DNA of 64,000 nucleotides from Orthonyx spaldingii (taxonomy: Eukaryota > Chordata > Aves > Passeriformes > Orthonychidae): NCBI GenBank assembly GCA_013397795.1, contig VZTJ01004191.1:62001-126000 (forward strand), in the 5' to 3' direction. Numbering within the stretch: the first letter of the stretch is position 1; every line of letters begins with the position of its first letter. The position numbers and the translations under genes were made by a program. Shown piece after piece: positions 1-11,580 of the stretch. A model generated the notes under the pieces. That model saw only the letters and a program-made list of their open reading frames with translations, was not told where the DNA came from and searched no databases.

Positions 1-167
1 GAGTTGCTTTAGTCTTTGTCTTGGAGCCGCAGGTCCGCTGTTGCGGCAGCGAGGAGCCGCCGGGAGCGCAGGTGAGAGAGAGAGAGGCGCTGGAGAGCCG
101 CACTGAGGAGCCGGGCGGGCTCACACCGCGCTGCCTGTCCGTGTGTCTGTCTGCCGGCGCCACGCCG

Positions 168-177
168 TATAAAAAAA
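168..177 (+). promoter_or_regulatory. TATA-like box
   Basis: TATAAA followed by further A residues sits in otherwise GC-rich sequence. If used, it would place a + strand transcription start at about 195-210, upstream of the donors at 1083 and 1552. TATA boxes are uncommon inside CpG islands, so this may set one discrete start among several. No transcript evidence is available here. Confidence 0.4.
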
Positions 178-553
178 CCACGCTCCCTCTGCTCTAAAGA
201 CGCGCACTTCCTCCAGCGTCCCAACTCCAGCTGCCCAGCCTGGGCTGGTTTAGCCTCTAGTGAGACGCGGGACAAACTCCGGGGCTGTTCCCAGGCGGAG
301 GCCGGGGCTCTCCTGGTGCTCCCTCCGTCTCTCCCGCCCGCACCTGTGCGCGCACCGCCTTCCCGGGCCGGGCAGGGCTCTCCCGTAAGGAATTTTCCTC
401 GGGAACCCCACAGCAGGTGGGCGTTCGGCCGCGGCTCCCGGGCAAGCCCCGCCGGCGACACCGGAGGACGCGGCGCCCGCGCTCCGATCCCTCCGATTAA
501 AGCGTGCCCGGAGGGGGTTGATTGCTTCTGAGCAGGCTGCCGGATGCTCGCAG

Positions 554-620
554 AGTAATTTAAAATCACCGAATCGCTATTTATTAATATAATGCTCTTA
601 AAATTGAAAGGACACTTAAT
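554..620. promoter_or_regulatory. AT-rich block inside the CpG island
   Basis: About 65 bases with many TTTA/TTAAT/TAAT motifs interrupt a region that is otherwise strongly GC-rich. The contrast is sharp at both ends. TAAT-core motifs are the kind bound by homeodomain proteins, so a regulatory element is plausible, but this is inference from composition only. Confidence 0.3.
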
Positions 621-642
621 CCCCGGTGCCCTCGTAATGCCT

Positions 643-720
643 GGGGGGAGGGGGGGGAGGCGGGGAGNGGCGTGCGGGAAGGGGGAAGAAGAAGAAGAAG
701 AGGAGGAAGAGGGGAGCGGG
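643..720 (+). repeat. G-rich and GAA/GAG purine tract with one unresolved base
   Basis: Long runs of G separated by single A residues (643-671) are followed by GAA/GAG triplets (to about 712). An unresolved base lies at 667. The G-runs fit a G-quadruplex pattern on the + strand, which may explain the sequencing ambiguity. The tract lies upstream of the best first-exon donor. Confidence 0.7.
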
Positions 721-1043
721 CCCGGGTCGTAGCCGGACAGGGACCCTGGGGAAGCCGCCGCGCTGTCGCCTCCTGGCCCCGCCGCCCGCTCGCTGGTGAC
801 AGAGCCCAGCCTGCCCGGGGGAAACCGATCCTTGCGCACCGCAGAGCGGCACCGCACGGCTCCGCTCCGGCCGCGCCCGCCCTGCCTGCGCCCCCTCCCT
901 CCCTCCGTCCTCCCCCCGGCTCAGGAGGGCGGACGGCGGCGCAGGCAGCGCGTCCGTGCACGGGGAGCCCCGCAGGAGGAGCAGGAGAGAGACAGAGCAG
1001 GGGCTGCGCCCCGCGCTCCCGCTGGGCTTCACCTCCATCGGGG

Positions 1044-1082
1044 ATGCCGCCCGCTGCGCCCATCCCCGGCGGATTTCCTAAG
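1044..1082 (+). other. SHISAL1: Candidate end of first exon with splice donor and short upstream frame
   Basis: A consensus donor AAG|GTGAGT places an exon end at 1082. An ATG at 1044 opens 13 codons that reach the junction in phase 0. If this exon joins the acceptor at 34449, the frame gains three codons and meets TAA, giving a short upstream frame rather than an alternative N-terminus. Which donor the gene really uses is not decidable from sequence alone. Confidence 0.45.
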
Positions 1083-1537
1083 GTGAGTGGCCACCTCCGG
1101 GCGGCTCTGCCCGTCCCCAAGCTGGGACAGGGCTCCGCGCAGCGATGTCCCCGGCCCGGGCGAGCAGCTCGCTCCGCACAGGAGAGGAGCGCCGGGCACC
1201 GGGGAAGTTTCCGTGCGGGACAGCGGAGCCAGCGCGGCGAGAGGCGGAGCAGCCGCCCCGGAGCTCCAGCTGCCGTAGGGGACGCGTACGGCAGCAGCGA
1301 GACACCTGGAGAGCCGGCCCAGGTGCAGCGAGAGCAGCTGGTTGGATCGGGGGCGGGGGGAGCAACAGAGAAGGTGGAGAAGCGGGCGGGGACAGGAGGG
1401 GATGGGGGAGCCGGGGAAGGAGGCAGCGGCAGTAGCAGCAGCTCCAGCGCGTCCGTGCCTCGGCTGAAGCGCCGTGCTCCGCTCCTCGAGGTCGGAGGAC
1501 AGGCAACTATTCGGGAGAAGTGGCCGTGCCCGGGCAG

Positions 1538-1557
1538 CGACTGAGCGCAAGGTGAGA
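1538..1557 (+). other. SHISAL1: Second candidate first-exon splice donor
   Basis: The sequence CAAG|GTGAGA gives a good donor with the exon ending at 1551. It could end a second, more 3' first exon of the same gene, or an exon following the donor at 1083. A third donor, CAG|GTGAGA, lies at 72, so an exon beginning before the window may end at 71. Confidence 0.35.
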
Positions 1558-4500
1558 AGGGGCTGCTCTGCCCGTGCGGGGTGCGCTGCTCCCTCCGCTG
1601 CCGGAGCCCTGCGGGTGGCGTGCCCGGCTCCCGGAGCGGGGCAGAGCGGGGAAAAGCGCCCGGTCCGGCCCAGCCCGGCCCGGCCCGGCCCGCGCTGTGC
1701 TGCGCGGTGGCCGCCGTGGCTCCCCCGCGCAGCGCGGTGGCAGCAGCGCTCGGGAAAACTTTGTGCGCTTTGCCCGCTGTGCGCGCAGGGAGCCGCGGCC
1801 GCGCTGCTGCCCGCGCCGGCCCGGGGCAGCGTGCTGGTGTGCCTGCTTGGGTTCGGAATCAATGTTTATTTACAGGGCTCGGGTATTAATCACTCATGCC
1901 TCGGGAAAGCTCATTAGCGGCGACTTGTTTCCATGACAACGGGACCCCTCGGAGCCTTTGGGGTTATCTATTTGCCCGATTTTTTCTCTTTTCGTGTTCG
2001 TACTAGTGTCGGGTTTTGTCACCGAGGGCAGAAACAAGCAAACAGACCCTGCGGGATCCTGTGGCCCCTGTTCGCTTTCCCTCCAACGCCCAGTTGTTTT
2101 CCCCGACACTTAATTAACGATACGTGGATGTGATTAAGCAAGTGTGAGAGTTATACAAGGTTTCTTAGTACTTGTTCTGCTGCATTGCCTCGTTTAGCTG
2201 TAGAACTCAAACTAAGACGTGGTTTGACTCGTGTTCAAAGAGCTCCTGAGACGTGTTAGTGCTAAAAGCTGTGATGTTACGTAGCTTTTGCTCGTGAGTC
2301 GTTTGGCAGCACAGAACCCTTTGAGGAGCGTTGTGTTGCAGTCTCTGAGCTGGGAATCGGTGGTGACTTGCTGTGTAACTTTCTCGTCGTCCTGTGGTGT
2401 GACCTTGACAGGTCTCTTGACTTCTTCCTACCCCACTCTGCTCAACAAAAGGAAATGTTGCTCACTTGCACCTGTGCTCTGAGCTAATCAAGCAAAACAA
2501 CTTAGATAAGATGGAGTACTGTCAAAACTGAGTATATGAATGTATTATTTTCTTTTACAAGGAGTGAATATATATTATACATTCCTTTTTCCTAATGCCA
2601 TAGGTAAAAATCCCTCTTGTTAACTCCAGTCTTTATTTAACATAGCGCAGTCCTGCTGGTCTTCAGAAAATATGTACTGTTATCATCCAGCTGAAAATAG
2701 TGGTTCTAATGCCATTTCTAACTGCTTTCCTGGGTTAACCTCATCAAAGTTAGGTAAAAATGAGAGTCTTTAGCATTCTGAAATGTGTAGGAATATCCAT
2801 TGTCACAAAGAGCACACATCCAGTGAGACGATGCAAGAGTAAGGAAAGAAAATACAGTAAAATTGAATGACAGTCTTGAAAACTTGCCTTGGCCTTGCAG
2901 CCTGAGAGGGACTTAAAAGCTTTTTTCAGAGAAAATGAGCAAACATTTTAAACTCAACTATATGTTAGGTTAAACATCTGAAGCTCTTCTCCAAATGTTC
3001 GTAGTTCTGCAAGAGACACTTTAATATATAGTGTTATGTTGAGAAGCATTGTGAACGTGTAAGGAATGTTTTAGAATATTCAGTTCTGAAACCCTGCCTG
3101 AGAGATGTTCAGTTGTGACTGTTTCAGATTACAGGAGTAGGAAGTTATAATAGTAGGGGAACCTCTGTATAAAGCATGCATGCCTTCTTTCTTGAAACAC
3201 TCCTTCTAAGTGAATAAACTATTATAAACTAACTGTCTCCTTCATATTGTGAGAGACTATTCTCAGCTCAGTCCAGCAGAGTGCTGAAATATATGCCTCA
3301 TTCCAAATGCATTACAGTGGGCAAATCATGCTGCAAGCTTTTACTGAAATACCCCTAATGCCTGTGACCTTGACTTTTGTATTCTCTTTTTTAGCAACTC
3401 AGTAGTGAGATACCTGTGTGAAAATATTTCTTGTGAGCTGAGGACCATCACCAGCCCCTAGTTACCAGTGAAGTAACTTTATGACAATCCCATGAAGAGA
3501 AAGAAAGAAAAAAAGAAATCTTAGTTGGTACCTTGTCTCCTTTGGATGTCACTGACTTAAATTTCCATGCTGAACAATTACATTTTTACTACTTGGTACT
3601 GCACAGTCAGTACAAGTAGAGAGAAAGTGATCCAGGTTTTACTCTGTGCTTTACATCCTCTGTAAAGCTCAGTCTTTTATTCTTGGTGGTAGTAAGAGCA
3701 ACAGATATTCCTTTTCATTTTTCAAACCCTAGTTGCCAAGAGGGGGGAAAAAGTAGTTTTATTTTTTAGGACTGATAACAGGAAGCAAGAAAGACAATTT
3801 GTAACAAGCCTTTATTACTGTCATGGATATTTTCAGAGCAATAATCACTTAAGGTTGTAAGAAGACATCTGAGTATTTAAGAGGTCACTGATAAAGGGGT
3901 TTTGTTTGAAGGAGTGGGAAAAAAGTCCATAGACATGAAGGCTAAGTCTGTAGATATGGATAATGATACTGGGTTGCATTGTATTCTACTCAACATTGTA
4001 CCAAAGTAACTTGGATTTAATGTACACTGGTTTTCATGAACAAAAATGCTTCTAATGGTGTTCATATTCAACATACTACATATTGCTCAAACTTTGCTGT
4101 CACGTGGAAATAGACTTAATGTTCTTGGTTTCTCTGGTGCTGGAAGTCCCACACTTGGGATGATCCTGGACCAGTATTTAGTGGAGGTGGTTGAGCTCCT
4201 TCCTCTGTAACTGATCTACTCCGGACAAGTCACTTTATCCCTCTATTTTAACTTTTCCCTACCCCCATTAATCATCATTGAGTGTTGCTTATTTGGAGCA
4301 TCGAGTCTTGCTATGTGCATATGTTGTGCCCAGAGAGATCTCTGGGGAAGCAGCAAAATGTTAGTGCAGCACAATAACAAATGGTAGCCAGCATTTTTCC
4401 TGTCTCAGTCACTGGCATCTCTGCACCAGTGAGATTGTTGGAGATCAGTGTGAAGATGTACTGGAGGAATTGCTTCCAGTGCTATTTCCTTAACATTCAT

Positions 4501-7500
4501 TTTGCTGAATATATTTGGAGGAAACAGCTTTCAGAGAAAAAGTTCACAGATCTGTACTCCAAGGACTTGAAAATAAAGAATGGCTCATCACTGCTTTTCC
4601 TGTCAGGTTGAATGTACTGTTTTTCTGGATGAAAAAATAAGGTACTTTTGAATTTAAAATAGGCATGTTGGCAGCAAGGGGCTCATAAAGGGCAGAGACC
4701 AGCGCTAAATATCCAAAGTGATTTTTTTCCTATGTGTTTTTAGGAGAGGGTTGGGCAGATGAGTTTCCAGGTATATTTTTTGAGCTTGTAAAATACACAA
4801 CTTCATTTGACAGGAGTGAGTAATGGTGTTGGGGAGGTATGAGAGATGTTTCTGTTATTCCATATGGGAGCTCAATTATGTTCTTCATAAGCTACTCTAA
4901 AGTGTTTATACTTCAGATGGTGATGTGCTTGGTTTAGCTGTAGGATTTTTTTTTTTTTGGTCTTCCTTTCAAAATCACCCTAATAATCAATACTGGTGCC
5001 TTCTGGTAAATCAGTCTTTTAGATGGAGGCAGGGTTGTTTTGTATGAAAGGTTTGCAGATGAAAAACTGGCTTTTAAAGTGATCTCTCTTCTATGTGGTA
5101 GACTTCTGTCTTTCGTCAGAATTTAACGGCCAAACTTGAGATAAAGAATATATCTTTACATACCAGTGGTAATGTAAAACCCTCCAGTTTCTGGCATTTT
5201 ATTCTTTTTTAAAATGAAACTTCTGAAACATGAAGATGTAGAAAAGCTCCTTTCCGACCTTTCATTTCTTCGCCATATTCTTAATGAACTGTGTACAATA
5301 ATTTCAAAACTACTTAGGCTTTTAAGGCCCAAGTTTGAAGCAACCCAAAGAAATCTGTGTTTTAAAAAATGCATTCTGGAGGGAAGCCTCTCCCATGTCT
5401 CTAAGATGCCTGATTACACACATGCAAATCCACATGTTCAAAATCCCAAGTCATTTTGGGAGTTTTGGACCTGGGCGTGTTTTCCACTTGTAAAATAGAG
5501 ACATCAGCTCAAATTACTTCGAAATTCACGTTCCTCCCATACCTGTGTGTTGCTCGGAGTGATAGAGTTCAGCAGCACCTCAGCCGTGAGATGCTGCTCT
5601 GCCTTTTCCCTTCAGCTGCCAGGACGGGCTGGCACGGGGAAGAATCCAAGGAGTGGATTTGGGATGTTCTCTGGGGCAAAGGCAGGGAGAGGCCTCCCCT
5701 CTGCATGTGCACCTGCTTCTCCTTCAGTCTCTTGATTTGTAGGCTGACCTTTCCATGCCAGTGAAGCTTAGCAGGCCCTCCCAATTTTCTCACTTTATGC
5801 CAAGATGTCTGATGGTGCAGACAGGGAGTCTGCTCCTGCTGTTTGGAGGCGAGGGCAGAATTCTCACTGATTTCCATAGGAACAAGATGTATTCCTAAAC
5901 ATACTTCAGTAGCTAGAAAGAGACTTCCTAATAAAGAACCAGACTCACATAGCACAGAACATGAAGCATTGTTCTAGGCTTCAGAGCTCTGAGCAGTAAC
6001 ACGTCTGCAGACCAAGCACTGCAAGCAGCAAATCTCAGGGCATTCCTGGCAGCACCATTGAGGATTATCTGCTCTCTCTGGTTCTGCCCAGAGAAACAAC
6101 TGAGGCTTCAGCTTGTTACTGATAAAGTCTTATTTATTCTCATGGATGCCATTTGAGCCCCTTAGGTCATATCAGGAGTGGAACTCTAGGAGCAGTGAGG
6201 CGTGATGTTGTAGCTGTTGCTCAAAGGATTTCGATTTACCTGAAGAAGCAAAGTGCCCTCTCCCACAGTGATGTGGGAGATTCTTGGAAGTTACCAGGGA
6301 AAACTTTGGAATGCAATTCTGCTGCTCTGAGTTGTTGTACTCTAGCCAGACTGCTTCCCAACTAAAACTTTTTTTTCTTCTTCTTTTTCCTTTGGATGTT
6401 AATTTTTTTTTTAAGTGGAGAAGTTCCAGCCCTCAATTTACTGGCATTCCTTTGTCACTTAACAGTGAAAGCTTTTCAGTTACAGGCTTTTTCTTTAAGA
6501 GGGGTTAAAATGAATCACCTAAAGCCTGTTGGAGGCAAGGGTTTCCAAAATGTAACTCAGATATCTGTGATTCCTTCCTTTCTCAAATCCATGTATTCCA
6601 TTAATTTTGCCACTAGAAAGGCACAGTTCTGTCCAAACAGAGCTGTCAGGGTGCAAGGAAGTGGTGGGAAGAGAAAAAGAGTGCTTTTGCCATTTGTGTT
6701 GCATTCCCAAACGTGAGAGCTTTAGGGCTGCTTTTTCACACCATTTTTGGCTTGTGGTAGTGAGAATATTATTTTCTCTGGTAATCTCCCATCCTGGACT
6801 GGCTTGTTTTTGTGGTTAACATTTGGGAAATGTATTTTTTTTTTTTTTTGCCTTGTGGTGTCTTAACGCCATCAACTTTTGTTAAATTCTTCTTTACTTA
6901 CTCCTCTGCCCAATAATTATTACACTTATTAAATTTAAAAAACCCCTTTGTCTTGTAAAGCATGTAGCTTACATTCTTTCCCCTGATGTCACTTTTCAGT
7001 TAAAATTACTATTTTAACATTCAAAAATATAGGCAAAATTCTAGAGAGATAAACTTTTTCAAGGAAATTGCATCTACTTCAGACACTTCATCTTGAGTGG
7101 CAAATATAAATATTTGATATGCATTCAAATCCAGAGTTAAGTTTGGGTTCTTTGTTCATGTCTTGTTTTTTTAAGTATGACCATTGCATCTCATTGGACA
7201 GAAAGCTGCCAAGATAGTAGACCAAGCTTCCTATCCTAAAGATACAAGACATTTCTATTTCTGAAGGTACAAATATCCCAAAATGCAGAACTTGAACACA
7301 AAACTGCTTGAACGATTTACTTGAAAGCTGTAGTCCAAAATTTCATAGTCCTGAAGAACTTTTTATCCCAAAGGAGGGAGATGTCAAGCATGTGTGAGTG
7401 GAAATGAATGGAAACTGAACAGCATCTTCACAGGATAGGTTTCACTTCAATTTTGTGGTGGAAAAAAAGACATTCATTCTTTTAACGTTCATATTGTCAG

Positions 7501-7988
7501 TTAAATTCTCCTTATAGATCAGTGATGAAGGACCCCTAACCTGAGTAAAACACTGGTTCAGTATCTGGCTTTTTTGGGAGGCAGACAGTATCGCTGACAG
7601 ATAGGGCTGGAATGCAAAAGTCGTGGTAGAAATCAGCGAGTGGCTGTTTTTAATACTGAAACCATTTTCAAGAGGCAAGTTCAATATGATGCTCATTACC
7701 CTTTTTAATTGTGTGGAGTTTTAAGAGTAATTCTTTGTGATCCTGCTGTAAAGTGTTGTGATGTGGCAACACTTTGTTGATGAAGATATTGCTGAAAATT
7801 CATTTTTAGAAATACTATTGGCAGGGATTTAGTAACCTGGACTCCAGCCAGGAAGTGAACAATCCCTGGAGCCAGCTATGCGAGGAGATTCTATACACGC
7901 AAGTTGGAGATTTGTTAATTATTGCTTTGTGTTGCAGCCCCTCTCATCCCTGTATGGGCAAGGCTGTGAATTCTTGTGGGAAGTCGCG

Positions 7989-8036
7989 TTATAAATGTTA
8001 ATGTTATAAATATTAGGTTGTTATAAATGTTATAAA
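7989..8036 (+). repeat. Imperfect tandem repeat, GTTATAAAT-type unit
   Basis: Four copies of a GTTATAAA unit, most followed by TGTTA or TATTA, lie head to tail in about 48 bases. It is a short AT-rich minisatellite-like tract within intron 1, with no evident gene content. Confidence 0.7.
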
Positions 8037-8540
8037 GGAGCTGGCAAGGCACTGCTCTAGTGCAGGCAGATTGGCCAGGGCAGTGGCACTGAGCCACGTC
8101 CTGTCCCACAGCCCCCTAAGGACAGGTGACAAATGGAAAGGGTCCTGTGGCCTCGGTGCTGTTCTGCTTCTACCCCGTGGGTTGTGACAGGGAGTTCCAC
8201 TGCTGGAAGAGCAGCAGGGTGCACAAATCACTGTGCTCGTCTCTGCTGCAAAGACCAGGCCCTGTCACTCTGCTTCCCATTTCCCTTCTTCCTTCTCACC
8301 GTTCATCTCCCACCTGGGGTCAGTCAAAAGCACCTCCCTTGAAACTCCAGAGGGTTTACATCAGAAGTAAATTTTACATAAGAAAGCAGCTCACATTGTA
8401 CATTGCTGATGATAATTTCTTTCTAGGAGCCTCACACACAGAGCTGTATTGATAAATTGCAAGCTTGTCTTGCAACAATTTGCCATTATTTCAGAGTAGA
8501 AGGGCACAAGTGAAGAATTATTAAACAGGGCTCTAACATT

Positions 8541-8583
8541 TTTTTAATATGAAAAAACTGTTTTCAGTTTTTCATATTAAAAA
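8541..8583. repeat. Short inverted repeat (hairpin)
   Basis: The left arm 8541-8560 and right arm 8565-8583 are reverse complements apart from one extra A in the left arm, around a four-T loop. The stem of about 19 bp is AT-rich. It is too short for a typical microRNA precursor and has no obvious transposon termini. Confidence 0.75.
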
Positions 8584-8799
8584 GATAGGTATCTTACTTT
8601 TGCAAGTCCATGGGCAATTTCCTATTTATTTGAATGGGAGCAGGGTCAAGCACCATGTGCCTGAGAGCTGCTATTGCGAGAGTAAACCCTTGCTGCATCC
8701 CCTCTGCAGGAATGGGGATGCACTCCTGGGCGGTAAGCCAAATATAACCATGAGAAATTAACGAGGAAGGGAATTGGCAGCAATGGTACCACTTTTGCC

Positions 8800-9193
8800 T
8801 TTCTGCTCTTTATCATCAGAGCCATGATGTCATTGCAGCCACAGGGACATGGTGGGAATACAGTCATGGATGGCTACATTCCTTCTAGGAAAGACAGGGC
8901 AGCAAGGCAAGGTGGTGGAGCTGCTGTTTATGTGAGAGAGCAGCTGGAATGTGTTAAGCTCTGCCAAGGGGTGAGTGAAGAATGAGTCCAGAGCTGATGG
9001 GTGTGTGGGGGTGACAGAGCACTGGAATTGGCTTCACGGAGAGGCTGTGCAGTCTCCTTCTCTGGAGAGATTCTAAACCCACCTGGATGCAATCCTGGGG
9101 AACTCCCTCCAGGTGACCCTTGAGCAGGGGGCTTGGGTTGGATGATCTCCAGAGGTCCCTGCCACCCTCATCCATTCCGTGTTTCCGTGGTCG
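8800..9193 (+). mobile_element. CR1 LINE, internally deleted copy
   Basis: The first part (about 8800-8985) reads as a degraded piece of the CR1 ORF2 endonuclease region. One frame contains DGYIPSRKDRAARQGGGA followed by VYVREQLECV, which matches the familiar CR1 pattern around GGGVALYVREQLE. From about 9011 the sequence jumps to the CR1 3' end: ACAGAGCACTGGAA, then GTGCAGTCTCCTTCTCTGGA, ending near GATGATCTCCAGAGGTCCCT and a short ATTCCGTG-type tail. Reverse transcriptase sequence is missing between the two parts, so the copy is internally deleted or composite. It lies in the sense orientation of the host gene. Confidence 0.85.
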
Positions 9194-10493
9194 GATTTCC
9201 ACACTTTTGTGTCGTGCAGTCCATTAATTCAGTCTTTATTAGACGGTCTCTTCTTTCTCATAGGAACATATTAATAGCAGGGAAAGTTCTATCCATCATT
9301 AGTCATTTAAGCCCTAAGGCCACAGTCTGAAGTTTGATGCTTTTTTTTTTCTAAAAATCTGTTAAGCGTGAGAGAAATAAATACAGATCTACATGCACAT
9401 ACTGGTTCTGCTTAAAATTAATTTGCATTACATGTGTTCATGTTGTGCTTTCCTATTGGTCTGCTCTCTCTGTGATGACAGCTACAGCAAGGTTAATGCT
9501 TAAGCTATATTTTGGTTCTGTTTTTAAACTTTGTGACTATTTCCTAACTCCACCTAGCTTCTCCCTAAATCTTCTGAGTTTGGACAGCAGTGGGAAATTT
9601 TCAGTAGCATGAACATGATTTCAAATGACTGAGAAGTGTTGTGTTGAACATAAGTGACATAGTTCCAAACTTATTGCAGTGATGGAAATGAAATACAGAA
9701 TAAATGTGTTCACAAGGCTTCACAGTTTGAAACATTCAAGGCATTATTTTTCTCTTTTGATGACTGAAATTTAATCCAATAGTCTTAAACCAATGGTAAT
9801 TATAGACCAACCTTAAAGCCTCAAGCAGAGCTCCCACCATGGTTTTCAGAAGCAGCCTATGCTGTGCCTGTGTGACAGAAAGCCCCAGTCACAGATCTTG
9901 GTGCCAGTTGCTTTTCAAAGAAAAATAAAAGAGGAGCAATACTCTCAAGGAAGTCAACACTTTCCTTAAGCAGGATGTGTTTATGCTACTGTCTTTTTTA
10001 ATAATTAGTCTCAGAAAGCAAGCATTGTTTTTGCTACCTCCTGCATATTGCAACAATTAAAAACACTGTATAAAATAAATAATGTAAATGAAACTGTAGT
10101 GTGATCACTCATCATGATCAAAGCTAAGATTTCTCCTTAGTTTCTGAATTTCCACTGCCTTTCCTGTTCTGTGTTGTCAGCCCTGTATCCTTCTTCAGGT
10201 GGGCTTAGGCAGGCAAAGGGAAATCTTGTAATTTGCTTTAGTTACCAAGGTTGGGATTGACTGTGTTTTGCAGTTTACTGCTGACCTGGGTTGGCTGCCC
10301 CAGCAGCTGCCAACAAACTTCCACAATGAGCCAGGCTTCTGTCTCAAAAGTATTTGTTGGGGGCTTCTTCCTCTCCTTGTCTTCCATGTGAAGTGGTGCT
10401 GGTGCTGCTAGCAAGGGTTTTGTTTCAGGCAGTACTGATCAGAACTTGGACAATCATTTTCTTGTTTCATGAGCCTAATTCCTCTCTCTTTTG

Positions 10494-10528
10494 CCTTTTC
10501 CTCTCCTTTTCCTTTCCTTTTCCTTTCT
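10494..10528 (+). repeat. Pyrimidine microsatellite (TTTTCC/CTTTCC)n
   Basis: Repeated CCTTTTCC and CCTTTCC units run for about 35 bases. This is simple sequence within intron 1, lying between TTTGCC and CTGCCTGG. Confidence 0.8.
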
Positions 10529-11339
10529 GCCTGGTATGAAGTAAATGTTCTGATGTTTTAGTCTCAAGCATCAAAACCAAACAAATGTTTAGCCCATTTA
10601 GAGATTAATTTCTTTTCTATTTTTCTTCCAATTCAGCTGCCAAAACAACAAAAAATGCCTGTCAGTTGCATAGCCCTTATGGAGAATTTGTATCTGGTAC
10701 AGAGTGGCCCTCCACAAGAACATGTTTCTTCCTGTGAATTGAGATGCTGAGCACATGATATGATCAGCTTGTTTCCAGAGCCATCATCATTGCAAGCCCT
10801 CAGAAATCCTGTGTTCTTGCACAAGAGCATTTTCTGTGATTGAACAGCCAGAGACTTAGAGTTTGAAGAGTTTAGGAAACCACTGAAAAACCCCAAAGCT
10901 TTGTTTAAGGGAGTAGATTACCTGTGTCCTTTTCTTGCAAACAGAGCTAAGATATGGTCCTCAAGGAATTTGGTGTCTTTAGTTCTTAAGCCCATAATGG
11001 CTCTGCTTATCATAGAATCACAAAATTTTTAATCCTCTTTAAGAAAGTGTAAAAAGTATTTTGTGATAAATACCACTTGGGTTGTAAGGTGGAATTATCG
11101 CACACATCATTTCTATGTCCAAGCTGAGTGCAATCCATCAGAATGATGGTTTTATGCATTTGGGGGAGCAGGAAGGAGGATGTAACCGAAATTAATTTAT
11201 CTTGGCTGTGAGTAGCAAAGCAGACCCGGTAGAGCAAGCCATGTGTTCCACTGCTTGCTGCTGCCAACAAATGTAAGGATATGCCACAAACACCAGCACA
11301 CCACCCCCGCTGCCTGGACACCAACAGCTCTTCCCTGCC

Positions 11340-11580
11340 TTGCTGGTGGTAACGCCCTCTTTTTCCCCCTGTACCCTGTCTCTCTCCCCCCAATTCCTTT
11401 TCCATCTTTCTACCTTCTTTTCTGTCTTTTCCGCCCTCTCTCGTTTGGGCAGCTCCCTTTTCGTCTGAGCTACAAATAAACGGTTCTCAGATACCACGTC
11501 TGCCTTGCTTGGCTTCATTCTGTTCTCGACCATCCATTTTAAAGGAACTCCTCGCAGTTCCTCCCCTATTGGAACACGAC
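11340..11580 (+). mobile_element. Possible LTR-like remnant with pyrimidine tract and poly(A) signal
   Basis: A strongly pyrimidine-rich + strand stretch is followed by AATAAA near 11475 and a moderately GC-containing segment, an arrangement often seen in the R/U5 part of avian LTRs. No clear TG...CA ends, target duplication or primer site were found. The purine-rich complement is why the minus strand has an unusually long open frame here (11192-11866). Simple pyrimidine-rich intron sequence is the alternative. Confidence 0.2.

Larger units (their letters stand above)
1..1950 (+). promoter_or_regulatory. SHISAL1: CpG island: promoter and first-exon region of SHISAL1
   Basis: This stretch is very GC-rich and dense in CG dinucleotides, unlike the AT-rich DNA that follows from about 1950. 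It holds a TATA-like box, G-runs, CCCGG repeats (about 1675-1692) and three good splice donors on the + strand (72, 1083 and 1552). No coding exon for a recognisable protein is present. The long open frames on both strands are what stop-poor GC-rich DNA gives by chance. The first recognisable gene downstream on the + strand is SHISAL1, whose start codon lies in an exon 33 kb away, so this island is inferred to hold its promoter and untranslated first exon(s). The island probably begins before the window. A promoter for another transcript on the minus strand cannot be excluded. Confidence 0.75.
1951..8799 (+). other. Intron 1 of SHISAL1, first part; no gene seen
   Basis: This is AT-rich, stop-dense DNA without recognisable coding sequence. 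It holds short T runs, an imperfect tandem repeat at 7989-8036 and a small perfect-looking hairpin at 8541-8583. Open frames here are all about 130 codons or shorter and resemble nothing I recognise. Confidence 0.6.

Noticed and set aside
9..1917. Many long open frames of up to 290 codons on both strands in the first 1.9 kb
   Set aside because: They overlap each other in all frames, are Arg/Pro/Ala/Gly-rich translations of CG-rich DNA, and match no protein. Stop codons are simply rare in such sequence.
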